Assembly: GCF_000711245.1 (NCBI RefSeq)
Contig: NZ_JOMH01000001.1
Span: forward strand, 62,001-126,000
From: Polycyclovorans algicola TG408
GTDB taxonomy: Bacteria > Pseudomonadota > Gammaproteobacteria > Nevskiales > Nevskiaceae
DNA length: 64,000 nucleotides
Direction: 5' to 3'
The notes beneath the pieces were generated by a model that did no database searches, was not told where the DNA came from, and worked only from the letters and a program-made list of their open reading frames with translations. The translations under genes were made by a program, and so were the position numbers. Each line of letters opens with the position of its first letter. Position 1 is the first letter of the stretch. This document shows positions 17,760-27,995 of this stretch, in pieces.

Positions 17760-18467
17760 ATGAGATACGTAAAAATCTGCTGTTATGCTGTATTTACCGC
17801 GCTTTTGTCAGGTTGCGCCGCGTTTATCGCGCCATCAGATTATCCCGTCATCGAAGATAAGCTAAATAGGAGCTTTATTGATGATGAGGGCGCAGTCAGC
17901 ACGTTGTCAGTAACTCCTGAGCGGAGGGTTATCATTGCAAACCATCAGACCAAACGTTTCTGCGCTGAAGCCCCAACTGAGGTAGGTCTTGATGTTTCAA
18001 AGCTGGCATCGCTTGCTGCCAAATTGGAAAAACCAGGTGAGCTTAGCGCGGCTCTTAGCGCCGTCCTCGCTTCAAGTCGTCAGAATTCTGTTTTGAACAA
18101 GAGAACTCAGGGCTTGCAATTATTTTTGGCGACATCCTATTTTGTATGCCAAATGTATATGAACGAAGCCATTACGAATGAGCAATTGCTAGAAATACAG
18201 CTTAAAGCCATTAACGCCGTTGGCCCGCTAATTGACAAAGAAATTCCATATCTATACGAGCAGCAGAAAGAACTATCTGCCACATCTGCAAGTGTATTCA
18301 AGCCGCTAGACATACCGGCAGCATTGCAAAGCATAGGAACGCTGCCGACCGAATCCAAGACTGGGAAGGAAGGCACCTCTGATGCAGAGGCTCCCAAATC
18401 AAAACCTAGTCTCTCTGGTAGGAAAGTATCCACACTGGAATCAGATGTTCCTCGTATCGAGTTGTAG
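17760..18467 (+). CDS. Cassette 6: predicted lipoprotein, function unknown
   Basis: The 235-residue product has a lipoprotein signal: MRYVKICCYAVFTALLSGC with the lipobox LSGC (Cys 19), so it is probably anchored in a membrane facing the periplasm. Ala at the following position favours outer-membrane sorting. The mature part is mostly helical (KLASLAAKLEKPGELSAALSAVLASSR) and ends in a Ser/Lys-rich tail. No family recognised. Its base composition is visibly more A/T-rich than the backbone, which suggests foreign origin. AGGGGG lies about 8 nt before the ATG. Confidence 0.75.
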   Translation: MRYVKICCYAVFTALLSGCAAFIAPSDYPVIEDKLNRSFIDDEGAVSTLSVTPERRVIIANHQTKRFCAEAPTEVGLDVSKLASLAAKLEKPGELSAALSAVLASSRQNSVLNKRTQGLQLFLATSYFVCQMYMNEAITNEQLLEIQLKAINAVGPLIDKEIPYLYEQQKELSATSASVFKPLDIPAALQSIGTLPTESKTGKEGTSDAEAPKSKPSLSGRKVSTLESDVPRIEL

Positions 18468-18494
18468 ATTGGTCCTCACTGTTGGAAAGCTGAG

Positions 18495-18514
18495 GCCTAA
18501 CACAGGCGTTAGGG
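18495..18514 (+). repeat. Truncated attC at the array end
   Basis: GCCTAAC (18495-18501) and GTTAGGG (18508-18514) are the outer boxes of an attC, but only 6 bp lie between them. The inner arms and loop are gone, so this site could not fold into a recombination substrate. It marks the damaged end of the cassette array. Confidence 0.6.
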
Positions 18515-18584
18515 AACCTCTGCAAATAACGGGCGGTTTACGACGCGTCCGAACCCGCCACAACAATTGCTTGAGGAACGACCG

Positions 18585-19247
18585 ATGGATCGATTAAAGC
18601 TTTACGGACACCCCTATTCGAACAACGCCATGCGCGCGCAGCTCTGCCTTGATGAAAAGGGGCTGGACTATGACTACGTGACCGTTGACCTTTTCAAGGG
18701 CGAACACAAGCAGCCCGCCTTTAAAGCCATCAATCCACGCGGCCAGGTGCCGGTGCTTGTGGATGGGGCCGCACGCGTTTACGAGAGCGTTGCGATTGTT
18801 CACTACCTGGAACATCGGTATTCCACGCCCTCGCTGATTCCAAGCGATCCTGTCGCCATGGCCACGTGCTTCCGGTTGATTGGCGAGTTCAATCAGAAGC
18901 TCGATCCGACCAACGTATTCGGCTCGGTCAAGTTCGGCGGCAAAAGGCTCGCAGACCTCGGCGAACGAATCGACAAATTGCTGGCGGAGTGCCGCATCTG
19001 GGAAGGCTACGTCGGCGATGGCCCGTATTTCGTCGGCGATATGTTTTCGATTGCCGACATTGTCGTGCTGCCATTTTTTGGCGCGATCATCGATGGCCTG
19101 GGGCTGCCGGAGGCTGACTTCCCCAAGCTTCACGCCTGGTACGACCGGTGCAAGTCACGGCCCAGCGTCGCCAAGCAACCCTGGTTCGCGGCCTTCGCCG
19201 ACGACAGGCTGAATGACGAACAGCGCGTCTTGGCGAAAGCAGGCTGA
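18585..19247 (+). CDS. Glutathione S-transferase family protein
   Basis: 220 residues. The N-terminal thioredoxin-fold domain is clear (LKLYGHPYSNNAMRAQLCLDE, then NPRGQVPVLVDG with the cis-Pro, and YESVAIVHYLEHRY binding the gamma-Glu of glutathione). The C-terminal helical domain follows (DMFSIADIVVLPFFGAI). The likely catalytic residue is Ser in YSNNAMRA, as in phi/zeta-like classes. It conjugates glutathione to electrophiles or acts in detoxification; the substrate is unknown. GAGGA lies 7 nt before the ATG. It lies after the truncated attC and has no recognisable attC of its own, so it is not clear whether it is a cassette gene. Confidence 0.85.
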   Translation: MDRLKLYGHPYSNNAMRAQLCLDEKGLDYDYVTVDLFKGEHKQPAFKAINPRGQVPVLVDGAARVYESVAIVHYLEHRYSTPSLIPSDPVAMATCFRLIGEFNQKLDPTNVFGSVKFGGKRLADLGERIDKLLAECRIWEGYVGDGPYFVGDMFSIADIVVLPFFGAIIDGLGLPEADFPKLHAWYDRCKSRPSVAKQPWFAAFADDRLNDEQRVLAKAG

Positions 19248-19318
19248 GCGGATCACGACGACCAGGGGATCATTTCGCCTCAAGCGCAATGGCGCTGGGG
19301 CCGCCTTGAGGGGCGTTA

Positions 19319-20842
19319 GTCGCCCCTGAAAAATCCCCAACCATCTGACTGTATTCGAGAAATGTCTGTTTTGTAGCTTCGTGAATCGCCGATATTTGCG
19401 ATAATTGCATTCAGAAACTGGCAAATTCTGAGGTGTTGGACACGCGTCATCGCAGTTCACCGGTCGATGGACCTGAAGCCCGCTCTGAGGATCTTTTTCG
19501 ATCACGCCTGGACCAGATGATCGAGATGCGCCACCCCCTGATCCAGTTGGCTGCGCTTATGCCCTGGGAGACCTTGGAGCGCGAACTCTCAAGTGTGCTG
19601 CCCCCCGCGCCCGCTGGCGCAGGGCGTCCCGCTCTGCCGTTGCGGATGATCATCGGCTTGCTGTATTTGAAGCACGCCTACAACCATTCTGATGAGCAGG
19701 TCTGTGCCCGCTGGTTGGAGAACCCCTATTGGCAGTTCTTCTGCGGAGAGGTGTTTTTCCAGACCCGCTTCCCCTGTGACCCCAGTTCACTGACGCGTTT
19801 CCGTCAGCGGTTGGGAGAAGCCGGCGTCGAAGAACTGCTGGCCCAGACCATCGAGGCTGCCAAGGGTTTGAAGGCGGTGCGTAGTGCCGATCTGGAACAG
19901 ATCATCATCGACTCCACGGTGCAGGAGAAGAACGTCGCTTACCCCACCGACAGCCGCTTGCTGGAGATTGCCCGGCACAAGCTGGTGAAGGCCGCCAAGG
20001 CTGAAGGCATCACCCTGCGACAGAGCTACGCCCGTATCGGCCCGGCGCTCAGATTCAAAGCAGGCCGCTATGCCCACGCCAAGCAGTTCAAGCGCCTGCG
20101 CCGGACGCTCAAGAGCCAGCGTACCCTGCTGGGGCGCCTGATTCGGGAGCTGCATCGCAAGGCCCATGCAGATCAACTGCAGCGGCTTGCCACCGTGCTG
20201 GAGCGCGCCGAGCGGTTGCGTACCCAAAAGCCCAAAGACAAGAACAAGCTCTACGCCCTGCATGCCCCGGAAGTGGAGTGCATTGGCTTTGGGCTTGCGC
20301 CCGCCAACCCTACGAATTCGGCGTCAAGGTCGGCATTGCCATCACCGCAAAGAAGGGCCTGGTCGTCGGGGCCCGCAGCTTTCCGGGCAACCCCTATGAC
20401 GGCGATACGCTCGAAGAGCATCTTGAACAGACCGCCATCCTCACCGGCGTGACGCCTAAAACCGCCATCGTCGATCTCGGCTATCGCGGCAGACAGCCTG
20501 ACAACATCACCATTGTTCACCGAGGCAAGCGCAAGACCCTCAAACCCCCGCAGATCAAGCTGCTCAAGCGACGACAGGCGGTCGAACCGACCATTGGCCA
20601 CCTGAAGGACGAACACCGCATGCGGCGCTGTCACTTGAAGGGACAACTCGGCGATGCCCTCAATGCCGTATTGGCCGCCGCCGGCTACAACATCAGATGG
20701 TTGATGCGATGGATCGCCCTTTCTTGGGCCCGAATCCTGCGGGTACTGAAATCGATGTCAGCAGTTCAAGACCGACATCAAGCTCAATTCCCGATCACCA
20801 GCGCCGTCAGGTGACGGGCAGAATGAATTCTTCAGGGACGAC
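19319..20842 (+). mobile_element. IS5-like insertion sequence, transposase frameshifted
   Basis: A 1524-bp element with terminal inverted repeats GTCGCCCCTGAAAAAT and, reading in from the right, GTCGTCCCTGAAGAAT. It is flanked by the direct repeat GCGTTA (19313-19318 and 20843-20848). A 6-bp duplication is longer than usual for IS5 relatives, so family or end assignment needs checking. The right repeat contains the glmS stop codon. The transposase is broken by a frameshift near 20290-20310, so the copy cannot move on its own. Confidence 0.8.
19433..20814 (+). pseudogene. IS5/IS1182-like transposase, broken by a frameshift
   Basis: The first frame (GTG 19433) gives the DUF772-like N-terminus (LPLRMIIGLLYLKHAYNHSDEQVCARWLENPYWQFF), TRFPCDPSSLTRFRQRLG and the first catalytic Asp in IIIDSTVQEK. 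At EVECIG the frame is lost; the continuation ARQPYEFGVKVGIAITAKKG, then PYDGDTLEEHL and AIVDLGYRGR is read one frame over, to the Glu in VEPTIGHLKDEHRM. The sequence around TGCATTGGCTTTGGGCTTGCGCCC differs from the expected GKGKARQPYEFG codons by a net +2 or -1. No functional transposase is likely unless a slip restores the frame. Confidence 0.85.
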
Positions 20843-20845
20843 GCG

Positions 20846-22678
20846 TTATTCCACCGTCACGCTTTTGGCGAGGTTGCGGGGCTGGTCGACGTCGGTGCCT
20901 TTGAGCACGGCCACGTGGTAAGCCAGCAGTTGCAGCGGCACGGTGTAGACGATGGGGTCGGTAAACGGGTGGCCGTGGGGCATGGGCACGATGTGCACGC
21001 CGGGTTCGTCTGCGAAGTGGGCGTCGGCATCGGCGAACACCAGCAGCTCGCCGCCCCGGGCGCGCACTTCCTGCAGGTTGGACTTGACCTTGTCGAGCAG
21101 GTCGCTACGCGGCGCCACGGCAATCACCGGCATGTGGTCATCCACCAGCGCCAGCGGGCCGTGCTTGAGCTCGCCCGCCGCATAGGCCTCGGCGTGGATA
21201 TAGCTGATTTCCTTGAGCTTGAGCGCACCTTCCATCGCCACCGGCCACATCGGGCCGCGGCCCAGGAACAGGGCGTTGGGCTTGAGCATGAGCCGCTCAG
21301 CGTGGGCCAGCAGGCTGTGCTCGCGCGACAGCACCGCTTCAACCTGCCCGGGCACCGCTTGCAGCGCGGCGATCAGTTCGGCCTCTTTGGCGGCGTCGAT
21401 GCTGCCGCGACGGCGGGCAATCAGCAGCACGATCAGCGACAGCGCCATAAGCTGGGTGGTGAAGGCCTTGGTCGAGGCGACGCTGCGCTCGGGGCCGGCG
21501 TGGGTCATCAGGGCAATGTCGGACTCGCGCACCAGCGACGACTCGGGTGCGTTGCAAATGACCAGTGACGCCGCCAGTTGTCCGGTCTTGCGGGCGTGGC
21601 GCAGCGCCTCCAGCGTGTCGGCGGTTTCGCCACTTTGCGAGATGGTGATGAACAGGGTGTTGGGCGCCACCAGCGGATCGCGGTAGCGAAATTCACTGGC
21701 CAGCTCGACCTGGCAGGGGATGCGGGCAATCTGCTCGAAGGCGTAGCGCGCCACCTGCCCGGCGTGCGCCGAAGTGCCGCAGGCGGCGATGTGCACCGCG
21801 GCAATCTTCGACAACAGCGCATCGGCATTGGGGCCCAGACAGGCTTCGAGAACCCGGCCATCGGCGACGCGGCCTTGCAGGGTCTGGATCAGCGCTTGCG
21901 GCTGTTCGTGAATTTCCTTGGCCATGAAGTGGCGATAGGTGCCCTTGTCTACGGCATCGGGCGAGAGTGTCGAGCGCTTTTCGTCACGCGTGACCGGCTG
22001 CCCGGCGGCATTCCAGATTTGGTAGCCACCGGTGCGCAGCACCGCGATGTCGCCCTCGTCGAGGTACACCATGCGGTTGGTGACCGGCAGCAGGGCCAGC
22101 GCGTCACTGGCGGCAAAGTGCTCGCCAATGCCCACGCCAATCACCAGCGGGCTGCCCTTGCGCGCCAGCCACAGCGCGCCAGGCTCGGTTTCGTCGACCA
22201 CGGCAACGGCAAAGGCGCCGACCAGTTGCGCAATGACCTGGGTCAGCGCGGTGTGTAAGTCGGCCCCAGCGTCGCGCTGCGCCTGCAACAGATGGACGAT
22301 GACCTCGGTGTCGGTCTCGCTGGTGAAGACGAAACCCTGGGCGGTCAGCGCGGCACGCAGTTCAGCGTGGTTTTCGATGATGCCGTTGTGCACCACGGCG
22401 ACGCTGCGCGACTGGTGTGGGTGGGCGTTGTGCTCGGCGGGCACGCCGTGCGTGGCCCAGCGGGTGTGGGCAATGCCCAGCCGGCCCTTGGCACCGCCAT
22501 CCACAAGCGATAGCTCCAGCGCGGCGACCTTGCCGACCGCCCGCACCCGCGACATGCCGCCATCGCCCAGCACCGCCACACCGGCCGAGTCATAGCCGCG
22601 GTATTCCAGCCGCTTCAGGCCCTCGACCAGAATCGGCAGCACTTCACGTTGGGCAATGGCGGCAACAATTCCACACAT
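20846..22678 (-). CDS. glmS: Glutamine-fructose-6-phosphate aminotransferase
   Basis: 610 residues. Makes glucosamine-6-phosphate from fructose-6-phosphate and glutamine, the first step to UDP-GlcNAc. Cys2 (MCGIVAAIAQ) is the glutaminase nucleophile after Met removal; RLEYRGYDSAG and HTRWATHG belong to the N-terminal Ntn amidotransferase. Two SIS domains follow (ISQSGETADTLEALR, ERSVASTKAFTTQL). The C-terminus ends in LAKSVTVE, the conserved tail that also specifies attTn7. The stop codon lies within the direct repeat left by the adjacent IS but is retained. Downstream of mscS by 38 bp and co-directional with glmU. Confidence 0.97.
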   Translation of the reverse strand: MCGIVAAIAQREVLPILVEGLKRLEYRGYDSAGVAVLGDGGMSRVRAVGKVAALELSLVDGGAKGRLGIAHTRWATHGVPAEHNAHPHQSRSVAVVHNGIIENHAELRAALTAQGFVFTSETDTEVIVHLLQAQRDAGADLHTALTQVIAQLVGAFAVAVVDETEPGALWLARKGSPLVIGVGIGEHFAASDALALLPVTNRMVYLDEGDIAVLRTGGYQIWNAAGQPVTRDEKRSTLSPDAVDKGTYRHFMAKEIHEQPQALIQTLQGRVADGRVLEACLGPNADALLSKIAAVHIAACGTSAHAGQVARYAFEQIARIPCQVELASEFRYRDPLVAPNTLFITISQSGETADTLEALRHARKTGQLAASLVICNAPESSLVRESDIALMTHAGPERSVASTKAFTTQLMALSLIVLLIARRRGSIDAAKEAELIAALQAVPGQVEAVLSREHSLLAHAERLMLKPNALFLGRGPMWPVAMEGALKLKEISYIHAEAYAAGELKHGPLALVDDHMPVIAVAPRSDLLDKVKSNLQEVRARGGELLVFADADAHFADEPGVHIVPMPHGHPFTDPIVYTVPLQLLAYHVAVLKGTDVDQPRNLAKSVTVE

Positions 22679-22716
22679 AACGCTTCCTCAATTGAACAAC
22701 TGCAGCGGGTGATGCC

Positions 22717-23628
22717 TCAGGGCATCGGCATGCGGACGACGTCGGCGGCGCTGCTCACATGCAGGACCTGCTCGGGCAGCGCAGGCGGAATGTCGTTCTC
22801 GACCAGTACGTCGGCAATCGCGGCCAGGTACTGCGCACGCATGTGCCCCGCACGTTCGATGCCATCGCGATTGACCCACACCACCAGGTCAAAGCCGAAC
22901 CCGTAGTGGTCCATTTCGGTGAGCCAGACTTCGGGCGCAAAGCGCGGCCCAGTCAGCGTTTCAGGAACGGCCTTGATGGCCTCCAGCACCAAGGCCCCGA
23001 TCCGCTCGCGGGCAATGCCGCGGCCAACCTTGAAGTTGATGTGCAGGCGCCGGCTGGCGTGATCAAGCGTCCAGTGCGTGACCGGCTTCAACACCAGTTC
23101 GGCGTTGGGCACCATGACGCTGCCGCCGTCATTGTTGGTGACCAGGGTGTGGCGCAGACCGATGTTGCGCACCGTGCCGGAGATGCCGGAATCCAGCGAA
23201 ACAATGTCACCAATTCGCAGGGCCTTCTCGCCCAGCAGGAAAAAGCCGGAAACGATGTTGTTGAACAGGCCCTGCATGCCCAGACCGATGCCGATGCCAA
23301 TGGCGCCGGTGAGCAGGGCAATGGCCGACAGGTCGATGCCCACGACATGCAGCGCCATCAGGGCGCCCACGATCCACAGTCCGTAACGCAACAACCGCGA
23401 CACAGCGAAAAAGGACGATCGGTTCACGCCCGGGCGTCGGTCGGCCGCACGTTGCAGCAGCACTTCAAGACGCTTGGCACCCCAAGCAATAAACACGATC
23501 AGGAACAGGAATATGACGGCGCGAATCAGCGTCACATCGTTGCTGCCGAAGGTGAACAAGGGCTCGCCCGAAAGCTGCGTGAACCGCTCGAAGCGCCCCA
23601 TCCAACCACTTGACGAAGACTCGCTCAC
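22717..23628 (-). CDS. Small-conductance mechanosensitive channel (MscS family)
   Basis: 303 residues, close to E. coli MscS in length. Two or three N-terminal membrane segments (IRAVIFLFLIVFIAWGAKRLEVLL, then YGLWIVGALMALHVVGIDL) precede the pore helix with its Gly/Ala pattern (ALLTGAIGIGIGLGMQGLFNN). The beta domain follows (LRIGDIVSLDSGISGTVRNIGLRHTLVTNNDGGSVMVPN), then the alpha/beta cytoplasmic cage. It releases solutes on hypo-osmotic shock. Its ATG overlaps the glmU stop (ATGA), so it is translationally coupled to glmU and sits between glmU and glmS, which are usually adjacent. Confidence 0.9.
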   Translation of the reverse strand: MSESSSSGWMGRFERFTQLSGEPLFTFGSNDVTLIRAVIFLFLIVFIAWGAKRLEVLLQRAADRRPGVNRSSFFAVSRLLRYGLWIVGALMALHVVGIDLSAIALLTGAIGIGIGLGMQGLFNNIVSGFFLLGEKALRIGDIVSLDSGISGTVRNIGLRHTLVTNNDGGSVMVPNAELVLKPVTHWTLDHASRRLHINFKVGRGIARERIGALVLEAIKAVPETLTGPRFAPEVWLTEMDHYGFGFDLVVWVNRDGIERAGHMRAQYLAAIADVLVENDIPPALPEQVLHVSSAADVVRMPMP

Positions 23629-25025
23629 GGCTTGTGCTTGGTGGGTCGCTGCCAGCCGGGCAGGCTCATCTGCTTGCTGCGCGACACGGTCAACTGACCG
23701 GCAGGGGCCGGCTTGGCGATCACCGAGCCCGCGCCAATGGTTGCATCGCTGCCGATCTCGACCGGCGCCACCAAGGCCGAGTTGGAACCGATGAACGCGC
23801 GGTCACCGATGCGGGTCAGGTGCTTGTTGGCACCGTCGTAGTTGCAGGTGATGGTGCCGGCCCCGACGTTGACGTCGGCGCCCAGCTCGGCATCGCCGAC
23901 GTAGCTCAGGTGGTTGATCTTGCTGCCCGGTCCCACGATCGCCTTCTTGGTTTCAACAAAGTTGCCAACCTTGGCGGCGGTGGCCAAGCGGGTGCCCGGT
24001 CGCAGTCGGGCGAACGGCCCGACATGCACCTTGGCCTCGGCTACCACCCCCTCCAGCACGGAGTGCGATTCAATCACCGCGCCGTCGCCGAGTTGCACGT
24101 CGCGCAAGTGGCAGTAAGGCCCAATGGTGACGTCATCGCCGAGCTCGACCTGCCCTTCAAAGACGCAGCCGACGTCGATGTGCACGTCGCGCCCGCAGAC
24201 CAGCGACCCGCGCACGTCAATACGCGCCGGGTCGGCCAGGGTGACCCCGGTCTGCATCAGGGTGTCGGCACGCTGTTGTTGCAGTCGACGCTCGGCACGG
24301 GCCAGTTGGGCACGGTCATTGACGCCTTCAAGCTCGGCAGCATCGGCGGCGCACAGTCCCGTCACCGGACGGCCTGCGGCGACGGCCATGGCGATCACGT
24401 CGGTGAGGTAGTACTCACCTTTCGGGTTCTGTTTGGTTAGCGCGGCCAACCACGGCGCCAACCACTCGGCGGGCGCCGCGATGACACCGGTGTTGATCTC
24501 ATTGATCGCCTGCTGCGCGGACGTGGCGTCGGCGTGCTCGACAATAGCGCTGACCTGCCCAGCCGCGTCACGAACGATGCGGCCGTAACCCTGCGGGTCG
24601 GCCACCCTGGCGGTGATGATCACCACCTGCGCCTGCGCGGCCCGCGCGGCGTCGGCCAGCGTGGCGCTACTGATCAAGGGCACATCGCCGTAAGCAATGA
24701 CGATGACCGAGCCCGGCGTCCAGCCCGGCGCCGACAACCGCACGGCGTGGCCGGTGCCGAGTTGCTCGGTCTGCTCGACCCATGTGAGGGACGCGGCGAC
24801 ATCCGCTCGGGTCTCGGCCCAGGCGCGGACGTCGGCCTGCCCATGACCGACGACCAGATGGACCTGCTGCGGCGACAACCCCGCCACGGCGCGCAACACA
24901 TGCGCCAGCAAGGGCTCGCCACCCAAAGGCTGCAGCACCTTAGGCCGCGCCGAGCGCATACGCGTGCCCTTGCCAGCGGCCAGGACCACCACGTCGAGCG
25001 GCGCAACGGAGGAGCGTTGATTCAT
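23625..25025 (-). CDS. glmU: Bifunctional UDP-GlcNAc pyrophosphorylase / glucosamine-1-P acetyltransferase
   Basis: 466 residues in two domains: an N-terminal uridyltransferase (VVLAAGKGTRMRSARPKVLQ, then VYGD-like IAYGDVPLI) and a C-terminal left-handed beta helix acetyltransferase (hexapeptide repeats, GNFVETKKA, NYDGANKHLT). Together they make UDP-GlcNAc from glucosamine-1-phosphate for peptidoglycan and LPS. ATG 25025 gives a normal N-terminus; the upstream extension in the frame is not conserved-looking and overlaps the terminator of the atp operon. It follows atpC in the usual gammaproteobacterial order and has the only gap with a terminator in this block. Confidence 0.96.
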   Translation of the reverse strand: MNQRSSVAPLDVVVLAAGKGTRMRSARPKVLQPLGGEPLLAHVLRAVAGLSPQQVHLVVGHGQADVRAWAETRADVAASLTWVEQTEQLGTGHAVRLSAPGWTPGSVIVIAYGDVPLISSATLADAARAAQAQVVIITARVADPQGYGRIVRDAAGQVSAIVEHADATSAQQAINEINTGVIAAPAEWLAPWLAALTKQNPKGEYYLTDVIAMAVAAGRPVTGLCAADAAELEGVNDRAQLARAERRLQQQRADTLMQTGVTLADPARIDVRGSLVCGRDVHIDVGCVFEGQVELGDDVTIGPYCHLRDVQLGDGAVIESHSVLEGVVAEAKVHVGPFARLRPGTRLATAAKVGNFVETKKAIVGPGSKINHLSYVGDAELGADVNVGAGTITCNYDGANKHLTRIGDRAFIGSNSALVAPVEIGSDATIGAGSVIAKPAPAGQLTVSRSKQMSLPGWQRPTKHKP

Positions 25026-25061
25026 GGCAAAAGTGTACCGGGATGGGGGAATCGCCAACAC

Positions 25062-25090
25062 AAAAAAGGCCCTTGATGCGGGCCTTTTCT
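25062..25090 (-). terminator. Rho-independent terminator of the atp operon
   Basis: On the minus strand AAAAGGCCC, a 7-nt loop and GGGCCTTTTTT form a GC-rich stem followed by a U run, about 30 nt after the atpC stop. The stem is nearly symmetric, so it may also work weakly on the plus strand. It separates the atp operon from glmU. Confidence 0.9.
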
Positions 25091-25118
25091 GTTGCGCAGA
25101 GGTGTCAGGGCAAGCCCT

Positions 25119-25535
25119 TTACTTGGTCTTGCGCAATTGCTCGACGAACTGCAGGCGGGCCGCGGCTTCAACCAGTTCCAACTGCGCCTTGGCCATGTCC
25201 ATCTCGGTACTGGCATTGGCCAACGCAGCTTCGGCAGCCTCTTTGGCAGCCCGTGCGGCTGATGCATCGGCATCTTTACCGCGCAGTGCGCTGTCGGCCA
25301 GCAAGTTGATGCCGGTGGGCAGAATTTCGGCGATACCACCGCCGACGAAGAACGGCAGCTCTTCACCCTGCGGCGTCTGCACACGGACAGCGCCGGGCTT
25401 GAGCCGGGTCAGCAACGGCGTGTGGCCAGGCAAAATGCCCAACTCACCCATTTCACCCGGCAGGAACACTGCCTTGGCCACACCCGAATGGATGTGTCCC
25501 TGGGCGCTGACGATTTCGACTTTCAGTTCAGACAT
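25119..25535 (-). CDS. atpC: F1F0 ATP synthase epsilon subunit
   Basis: 138 residues. N-terminal beta sandwich (LKVEIVSAQGHIHSGVAKAVFLPGEMGELGILPGHTPLLTRLKPG) and a C-terminal two-helix hairpin (DASAARAAKEAAEAALANAS, then KAQLELVEAAARLQFVEQLRK). Part of the central rotor; the C-terminal helices can inhibit ATP hydrolysis. Last gene of the operon, 55 bp after atpD and followed by the terminator. Confidence 0.97.
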   Translation of the reverse strand: MSELKVEIVSAQGHIHSGVAKAVFLPGEMGELGILPGHTPLLTRLKPGAVRVQTPQGEELPFFVGGGIAEILPTGINLLADSALRGKDADASAARAAKEAAEAALANASTEMDMAKAQLELVEAAARLQFVEQLRKTK

Positions 25536-25590
25536 GGCGTTCTCGCAATGAAGGGGATGGTGTACCCGACGCGAAGGTCGGGTCGCGGCC

Positions 25591-27067
<1,477 letters not shown>

Positions 27068-27087
27068 ACCTGTGTCAAATACGGCTG

Positions 27088-27948
27088 CTAATTGATGGCC
27101 GCGGCACCGCCGACAATCTCGGCGAGTTCCTTGGTGATGTTGGCTTGGCGCGCCTTGTTGTAGGCAAGCTGCAACCCGGAAATGATGTCGCCGGCGTTCT
27201 CGGTGGCCGACTTCATGGCCACCATGCGGGCCGCCATTTCACAGGCCACGTTTTCAATCACGGCGCCATAAATCTGCGACTCGATGTAACGGGTGATGAC
27301 GCTGTCAATCAACGCCGCCGCGCTGGGCTCATAGAGATAGTCCCAATGATCCGGCAGGTCGTCGGTCACCGGCTGCACCGGCAGCAACACCTGCGAATGG
27401 GGCTTCTGCGTCATGGTGTTGACGAACTGGGTCGAGATCAGCTCGATACGGTCGACTTCGCCATCGCGATAGGCGTCGACCAGCACCTTGATCACGCCGG
27501 TCAAATCGTCGAGCTGCGGCTTGTCGCCAAGCTGCGTGGTCTGCGCGAGCACCTTGCCGCCAACGCGACGGAAGAACGACACCGCCTTGCCGCCGATGAT
27601 CGCGAACTGCACTTCGGCGCCGTCGGAGCGCGCTTCAGACACCGACCGCATCACCGAGCGGAACAGGTTGATGTTGAGACCGCCGCACAGACCCCGGTCG
27701 GTGCTCACCACCAGATAGGCCACGCGTTTCACCGGCCGCGGCGTCAAGAACACATTGGGCTCGTCACGGCTTGCCGCCGCGAGGTGGCCCAGCGTCTTGC
27801 GAATCTGCGCCGCGTAGGGACGCGCCTGTGCCATGCGATCCTGCGCCCTGCGCATTTTCGACATGGCGACTTTTTCCATCGCGCGCGTGATCTTCTGCGT
27901 GTTCTTCACGCTGCTGATCTTGCCGCGGATTTCTTTTGCGCCTGCCAC
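27088..27948 (-). CDS. atpG: F1F0 ATP synthase gamma subunit
   Basis: 286 residues forming the rotor shaft. N-terminal helix [36 protein letters not shown] and C-terminal helix [49 protein letters not shown] are the conserved coiled-coil ends; the Rossmann-like middle has [12 protein letters not shown]. Located 47 bp after atpA. Confidence 0.97.
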   Translation of the reverse strand: MAGAKEIRGKISSVKNTQKITRAMEKVAMSKMRRAQDRMAQARPYAAQIRKTLGHLAAASRDEPNVFLTPRPVKRVAYLVVSTDRGLCGGLNINLFRSVMRSVSEARSDGAEVQFAIIGGKAVSFFRRVGGKVLAQTTQLGDKPQLDDLTGVIKVLVDAYRDGEVDRIELISTQFVNTMTQKPHSQVLLPVQPVTDDLPDHWDYLYEPSAAALIDSVITRYIESQIYGAVIENVACEMAARMVAMKSATENAGDIISGLQLAYNKARQANITKELAEIVGGAAAIN

Positions 27949-27995
27949 TGTTAGCTCCGGGGATTAGGGGGAAGGAAGCGAGTCACCATCATCAT

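Larger units (their letters stand above)
13419..18514. mobile_element. Chromosomal integron (integrase, attI, six-cassette array)
   Basis: Three defining parts are present: an integron-type tyrosine recombinase read away from the array, an adjacent attI with a GTTGGGC core, and a run of cassettes each ending in an attC with RYYYAAC and GTTRRRY boxes. Cassette genes are all on the plus strand with spacing set by attC. There is no class 1 signature (no sul1, qacE or Tn402 parts), so this is a sedentary chromosomal type. Cassettes occupy about 14514-15525, 15526-16072, 16073-16536, 16537-17187, 17188-17734 and 17735-18508. The fifth is a copy of the second. The array end is damaged: the last attC is truncated. 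Confidence 0.93.

Noticed and set aside
19260-19320. Possible attC after the GST gene
   Set aside because: A hairpin (CCTCAAG/CTTGAGG) and GCGTTA are present, but there is no RYYYAAC box at a suitable distance.
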